Below are positions 20,301-25,131 of a DNA stretch of 25,131 bases, piece after piece. The stretch comes from Pelargonium cotyledonis. Taxonomy: Eukaryota > Streptophyta > Magnoliopsida > Geraniales > Geraniaceae. The DNA is taken from NCBI GenBank assembly GCA_036897625.1, contig JAYMTA010000696.1, positions 1 to 25,131 on the forward strand, in the 5' to 3' direction. The number at the start of each line of letters is the position of its first letter. The first letter of the stretch is position 1. A program made the translations under genes and the position numbers. The notes below the pieces were generated by a model. The model was not told the DNA's origin. It made no database searches and worked only from the letters and a program-made list of their open reading frames with translations.

Positions 20301-21402
20301 GTTCTACAAACCGATGAGATAAGCAATAGCAAATATGTGCAAATAATAAAAACAAGTGTATGAATTACTTACTAAAGAACTATACTAAAAACTTTTAACG
20401 TATTGGGCTTGCCCATTAAACTTGCGAACTCTACAAATTTATCGCTACCAAACAAGTACTGACAAAAAATTATCATACTCAACTAATAGAACTTAACAAA
20501 CCACTTATCAAGTTGGCAAATGAAAGTAAAACAAATTGAATCAGCATTTTCAGAAATACATTGGAATTTCCAGAATCAGGTACTCTCTAATACACAATTA
20601 GACAGTTGAACAGAGAATAAATAAATAAAAAGACTAATCAAGACTGAATAAAAATAAAAGTGCAAAACCCCAAACAGAACCCAAGCCCTAGACAAATCCT
20701 TAATCCAGTAGCTAAAGGAGTTCAGATATGAATCAAATTAAACTCAAAAGAATATCAATCTCAACTTTCTGGGTTACTTGAGTTCTGCATTGGCTGCAAA
20801 AGAAAAATCACATTTACTTCTCAATATTTACATTTGTTCTGTTTTCTCTTCTCTGCTTTTCCAGGAACACAGTAAAACAAATTCATTTTCTTCTGTATTT
20901 TTAGTAGCAAATGCCTCACAAAACCATTAGAAAAACTAAGGCTGTGAACCTTACAAAAGTAATGCAGCTTAGTAAAAATAAAAACCTCATTTCCCCTCTG
21001 TTTTCTCATCAACCATACCAAACACACAGCACTCATACAACAAATAGGTAAGAAATATGCATACCAACGAAAAACCCTGACATCAAGTACTGGAACTAGG
21101 TTTTTGAATGTATATGTAAAAGTGACCTTCTTAGAGGGGCTGGAGCGGAGGGGGAGGCAGATACGGAGGTGGTCGAGGCCGGGGCTGTCTCCGAAAACAG
21201 AACGGAACTCGGAGAGGGTGCGACTGATCTCAGAGTCGGCGACGTCGTAACCTCTGTCGCTCAACATCTGCAGCACGTTCCGCCGAGCGACAGAGTACCT
21301 GTAGCTCTCCAGGCTTCCATTGTCTGCACATTTCAGGATGCAGCAGTCTCCCTCTCCTCCTCCGCCGGCGCTATCAGTGGAGACGACGCTGGTTGGGTCC
21401 AT
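17311..21402 (-). CDS. NRPE5: DNA-directed RNA polymerase V subunit 5 (NRPE5 type), 4 exons, 230 aa
   Basis: Exons in coding order: 21402-21127, 20108-19932, 18543-18430, 17436-17311 (693 nt including TGA). All three introns are phase 0 and GT-AG. The RPB5-like N-terminal domain includes ESYRYSVARRNVLQMLSDRG and YDVADSEISRTLSEF. The C-terminal assembly domain includes ITKHVLQPKHKILTSEEK, ARYYGLEKGQVLEFTY and the terminal TYRCIV. A short Ser/Gly-rich N-terminal extension and the ARRNVLQML and KHVLQPKHK wording match NRPE5 rather than the shared subunit RPB5/NRPB5, which reads EHVLVPEHQLL and ends TYRYVV. NRPE5 is the Pol V-specific fifth subunit in Arabidopsis. It works in the nucleus in RNA-directed DNA methylation, producing scaffold transcripts for AGO4. 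Pol V assignment over a diverged Pol II-type paralogue is inferred from these differences. Confidence 0.92.
17437..18429 (-). other. NRPE5 intron 3 (993 bp)
   Basis: Bounded by GTAATT and CTCAG on the minus strand. Read on the minus strand, about 18010-17969 reads ATTAATAAGATGGCCATC and ends in a run of A residues. This resembles the 3' end of a truncated LINE, but no target duplication is evident. No open frame of note. Confidence 0.6.
18544..19931 (-). other. NRPE5 intron 2 (1,388 bp)
   Basis: Bounded by GTAAGT and TTTCAG on the minus strand. It contains the near-perfect hairpin at 19579-19624. The open frame at 19369-19551 has no coding signature. Confidence 0.7.
19579..19624. repeat. 19-bp inverted repeat with 8-nt loop
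   Basis: GCTCTAAGAGTACATGGTA (19579-19597) and TACCATGTACTCTTGGAGC (19606-19624) are inverted copies with one difference. A plus-strand transcript would pair all 19 positions with a single G:U. A minus-strand transcript (the NRPE5 pre-mRNA) would have one A:C mismatch. Pairing does not extend further outward. Confidence 0.9.
20109..21126 (-). other. NRPE5 intron 1 (1,018 bp)
   Basis: The exon 1 donor is AAG|GTCACT, and the acceptor is TCTGCAG before exon 2. Reading through the donor stays open to 20821, but that segment is hydrophobic and AT-rich and lacks the subunit 5 middle domain, so the splice is preferred. Nothing else is recognised. Confidence 0.75.
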
Positions 21403-21800
21403 TCTCTCGCAGCGCTTCTGTGAAGTTCGTGAAAGGGTGTGAATGCTCCAAGCTGAGACCTCGATTGTTTTGTTTGTGTAACTTGGTCTGGAAGGAAGAC
21501 GGACCTGAACGACCGTGCGAGCCTTGTGGAGGGAGTGCTGCTGGCGTGAGTACTGTATGTATGTGAGGGTTACTCGCTCGAGTATGTTGACGACATATAC
21601 TCGCTATACTGTTCACTAGCTGTCCATTGTCTTCTATCAGATTATTGTAGACTCACGCGCCGTGAGTGCCACATTCGCGTTAAGCGCGTGCATCTCAGGT
21701 ATTTTGTGTTGGGCCTACGATGTACTTTCAGGGTCACATGATATATTAAGTGGGCTCATTTTGGCCCATACCGAATCGGCCCAAAACTTTCCTAGCTCGT
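21403..21800 (-). promoter_or_regulatory. NRPE5 upstream region with four site II elements
   Basis: TGGGCC at 21710-21715, TGGGCT at 21751-21756 and GGCCCA at 21763-21768 and 21778-21783 give four TGGGCY motifs in 74 bp. They lie about 310-380 bp upstream of the NRPE5 start. Site II motifs bind TCP-type factors and are common in promoters of growth and housekeeping genes. The leader just before the ATG is free of upstream ATG codons for at least 100 bases. A plus-strand use of the same region cannot be excluded. Confidence 0.5.
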
Positions 21801-23326
21801 TTCGTGTCGGCTGTTGTCAATTGCCATCATCAAAAAGACGAAAAAGTCCTTGTCATCTTCGCTTATTAACAATTCGTCTCGCCTTGCAACCCCGAGGTCT
21901 CGAAGGACGTTGGGCTCAGGTGTGTATTGTAATAGTGTGTTTATGGGAAAATCTCCAGAGCAAGTGAAGTCTTGAATTGATTTCTATTACCTTCAAACAT
22001 GCAATGCATCAAAAGCAGCTGATGTGTATGTATTCCAAAAGATTGTCATGAGATTTTGATAAGATTTGTAATGAGTAGATGAGTCATGAGTTCGGAATTT
22101 ATTCAGAGGAACAAAATGATACTGATTTTGCACCTCAAAGCAATACAACATTATCAATGATTGAATATATGTTACACTTCACAGGACAGAATACATCTTA
22201 CACCACAACCAGAAAAAAAAACCCCCCACTCTTTTGGATTGCACAAAATTGGCTATTCTTCACTCATTAATAGCTTACATCCACATTTACTAATTGTCTC
22301 GTAAATTTGATCTCACGACCTTCCTTGGAGCGTCGTCAGCATGCTTCCATTCGTTTCACGTTGTCTCACATTAACTTTTCTGAATCACCTGAAAGTTGTG
22401 CACACAGACAAAGATATCAACATGGAGAAACGCGGCATATGTTGATGGCATTTCGGCAGGAAAACAACTAAACATACACAGGGAAACTTAATATTCTCTA
22501 TAAGAAATCACTCCAAAATAATTATACATTTTCTATTATGGTTGGTTGGTTATGCATGAATTACCAACAATAGTCTTACAAATAAGTTGGTTAGAACGCC
22601 TTCGTTAAGAGCACGTTGATGTACTAGAGGAAAACCTAACTTCAGCTATCTCATCTTTAATCTTCACAATATATGGAACTGGACAATTACTTTGGAAAGG
22701 AAAGAGTAATTTGTTTTCAATAGCATAAGAAGGCTCAAAGTCACTGGAATTACAAATTTCTAAAGCAAAAAGAAAACAAAGTTGGATTTACTGTATTGAA
22801 AATTAGTGTTGTCCGCTAAAGTTGACAAACGTAAACGTATGTTCTAATCAATCAAGGAAAATGACAACCCAAAACATCATGAGAGGAGTGAGTAATAAAG
22901 ATATGCCATATTTTGCGTGTTCGACTTGATGACAGCAATAGAGAAATCACAGATGCTACTAGTAGGAGGGGAATGAAATAAACATACATGTTATATTATT
23001 TAACTATACTATATTCAGGACACTTAATGTGAAGAGAGCGGGGATTCTAATCTGAGAACTTAACTAGCATGTATGACAATGAATTGTTCAGCTGAGAAAA
23101 TATATTCTCAAAAACGAATTTGAAAAAAGATGACACGACAATGTTAATGTGTCTGATTATGATTTTACAAAACCAAACATTCAATCCAACATTTACAAGA
23201 TAGGTATAATATGCAGGTATTAATTACTAAAATTTGGAAAGCACAAGAATTGACAGGTTAAATATTAAAAATTATACTACAGCAGTTACTTACGCAATAC
23301 ACTCTAAAGTGTAAAGGGAAATGGAC
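21801..23326. other. Intergenic DNA and 3' flank of eIF2B beta
   Basis: No gene is supported. The plus-strand frame 21662-21967 lacks an ATG start and family resemblance. A leader-like GC-richer stretch (about 21830-21918) ends in CAG|GTGTGT, which could be a donor for an unknown plus-strand transcript, but no following exon is visible. The right part presumably holds the eIF2B beta 3' untranslated region, whose end cannot be located. Confidence 0.5.
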
Positions 23327-25060
23327 TCAGTTTCCTGAAGCAGGTCTCCGCTGTACCACCAAATCATCAGCAGAGTAATAATCTGCAATGAGCCGGTACA
23401 TGTATGATGGGTTGTGCCCTCCACTGTGATACGACAAAAAAAGAAAGATAAATGAATGTGGTACAGTCCAAAAACTTGCTGGAAATTACATCCAGGATTT
23501 ACCGAGTAGAAGACAGCTAAGTCTTGGGTCCCTAGGGTGAAGTAAGGTCTTTTCAGCTGTACTCACTATCTATAAGTTCAATTCTTCAGCAATACATATG
23601 TAATATTAGAAATATAAACATTCACTAAAATTCTTGTTGATGAATCAACATTCAAACTAGGATCAAAATTAGAAGTGAACTCATGTTACTACAATAAAAT
23701 ATTTGAAGTTCTCTTAAATCATGTGTTAATAAAAAGTTGAACTTACGTGTCAGTAATAAACAGACTAACAAGCTTTGGAGGCACATAATCAAAGGTTGGG
23801 TTGACAATATGGAGAAGAGGGGAACCCGTGCTACTTCCAAAATCCATGCAATCAGAAAATTCTCCAAAATCCAATAGCTCAGATGGGGATCTCAGCTCAT
23901 TCAGTAAAACCTCTGGATTATGAGGATACAAGGGGCACAACTGCCATGTCAAAGAGAATAATCTCAGCAAAGAACCAAGTAACTATTAGAACTATACCAA
24001 AATAAAATCCACAACAGTATGAACTACTTAAATTTGACTAGGATGCTTATTGATACATATTGCTGAAGCAAAACAGGCTAATAGAGTGCATCAAAGTGTA
24101 GACCCAAAGTTCTGGTTTCTGATTAATTTAGCTCAGTGCTTTACATTAAATGGTAACTTAGAGAGCAAGACTTGTACAATTAGAACTAGAAACTCACTCT
24201 AAACATGAGCAAGTTTTTGGAACAACGTTTAAATGTTTGTGATGCATAGCTACAAAGGCTAGCAAGCAGAATTAATTATTTGAACTAAAAGAGGCCAAGG
24301 ATTCTCGCAAAATTATAACCCATCTAAATTTGCATATGGACTACACCTCTTTTTGTCTTCTCTATCACGTTTACTGTTGTCGAAAAAGTTTTCCGCTCTA
24401 TCATGCAATTACCAAGAAGGCAAGAATGTTCTTCACAAGGACAGTGGGTGAGAAAGGAAGTTTAAAGATATGCTTCCCAACAATGCAAGAATCAAGAAAT
24501 TCTATCAAATGCTTAAAAAGCACAGATCTCGCAGTGTGACAAACTACCTTGTGACTGCCTGCAAGAACAACGAAAGGGACTGCATGCCTTTGAGCTGCTA
24601 GTGCAACCATATTCAGCCCAACAGGTGCTATGACCCCACCATTAGCCATTACAGCATGAGCTCCAACAATAACCTGTACATCACAAATTTTGTTAGCCTC
24701 TGAAAAGAGTCCATTAATACACAACCAAACAAAAGTCTAAATTTCTCAGTTACCATGTTCACTCGGGAGATCATGGCAAAGACTGCAGAGTCAGTAATTA
24801 ATGTCGTTTGCAGACCCCTTGCTACCAATTCTTTTGCAAGAAGATGTCCCTTGTACCTGATTGTAACAAGCAGCATTAGAAAGAAAACATCTACAATAAA
24901 GCAGCAAAATGCATTTTCTTTACCCATAAAATTAGCTATCTGCTTTACCAACCTTGGGGCACCTTCTGCAACAAATACTCGGAAAGACCTTTTTTTCTCT
25001 TTTGCAGCACAAAGGAACTCCAGCACTGTTTTTGAGCTGCCTAAAGTTAGTATAACCTCA
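23327..25060 (-). CDS. eIF2B-beta: Translation initiation factor eIF2B subunit beta, C-terminal half (5' end beyond the window)
   Basis: Five exons in coding order: 25060-24953, 24856-24754, 24673-24548, 23940-23747, 23423-23327, ending at TGA 23327-23329 (628 nt, about 209 residues). All joins are GT-AG and in frame. The order of blocks is EVILTLGSSKTVLEFLCAAK, SFRVFVAEGAPRYKGHLLAK, TTLITDSAVFAMISRVNM, VIVGAHAVMANGGVIAPVGL, AVPFVVLAGSHKLCPLYPH and GGHNPSYMYRLIADYYSADD. This is the Rossmann-like C-terminal domain of the eIF2B alpha/beta/delta family, and the wording matches the plant beta subunit. eIF2B is the cytosolic GDP-GTP exchange factor for eIF2; beta belongs to its regulatory core. 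The N-terminal helical half, roughly 200 residues, lies to the right of 25131. The sequence from 25061 to 25131 is intron. Confidence 0.95.
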
Positions 25061-25131
25061 CTGCCAACACATTTAACAGTTCAAACCAAATAATACATGT
25101 CAGATAAGAGAAAAGTAATGGAACAATCACG

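Noticed and set aside
20821..21126. Read-through extension of NRPE5 exon 1 into intron 1
   Set aside because: The extension is hydrophobic and AT-rich, while splicing at 21127/20108 restores the full subunit 5 domain order.
21662..21967. 101-codon plus-strand frame beyond the NRPE5 promoter
   Set aside because: Starts with GTG rather than ATG, has no family resemblance and overlaps the site II promoter cluster.

Overview
The window is nuclear DNA of a flowering plant, most likely a eudicot. It is AT-rich, with genes split by GT-AG introns and with several miniature transposons. It holds three recognisable housekeeping or clock genes and one broken disease-resistance gene. The lineage within eudicots cannot be fixed from this sequence alone. 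No bacterial, viral or CRISPR-type system is present.

Layout. 1-1500: AT-rich upstream DNA with a hexamer repeat and what looks like the end of a Mutator-type miniature transposon. 1501-9574 (+): an LNK2-type clock co-activator gene with eight coding exons (696 aa). A G-box and a TCP site lie side by side upstream, and two upstream ORFs lie in the leader. Its 3.4-kb first intron carries a Stowaway MITE, a second MITE-like element with 40-bp terminal repeats, and a CT/CA microsatellite. 9575-13454: gene-poor DNA with an unidentified two-exon open frame, a 398-bp Mutator-type MITE with a 9-bp target duplication, a poly-T insertion flanked by a 10-bp duplication, and a 36-bp tandem repeat. 13455-16764 (-): a single-exon CC-NB-ARC-LRR resistance gene broken by a 23-bp insertion, a 1-bp deletion and a TGA stop. 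17311-21402 (-): the fifth subunit of RNA polymerase V (NRPE5 type), four exons, 230 aa. 21403-23326: its upstream region with four site II elements, then unassigned DNA. 23327 to the right edge (-): the C-terminal half of eIF2B beta, five exons visible.

The genes do not form a functional unit: clock output (LNK2), RNA-directed DNA methylation (NRPE5), translation initiation (eIF2B beta) and immunity (the NLR relic). The splice models are internally consistent: joining the exons at canonical GT-AG sites keeps every frame open from start to stop. The observations most worth following are the overlapping upstream ORFs of LNK2, the three-lesion NLR, the unassigned spliced frame at 10309-10728 and the intronic hairpin at 19579-19624. 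I found no convincing wholly new biological system.
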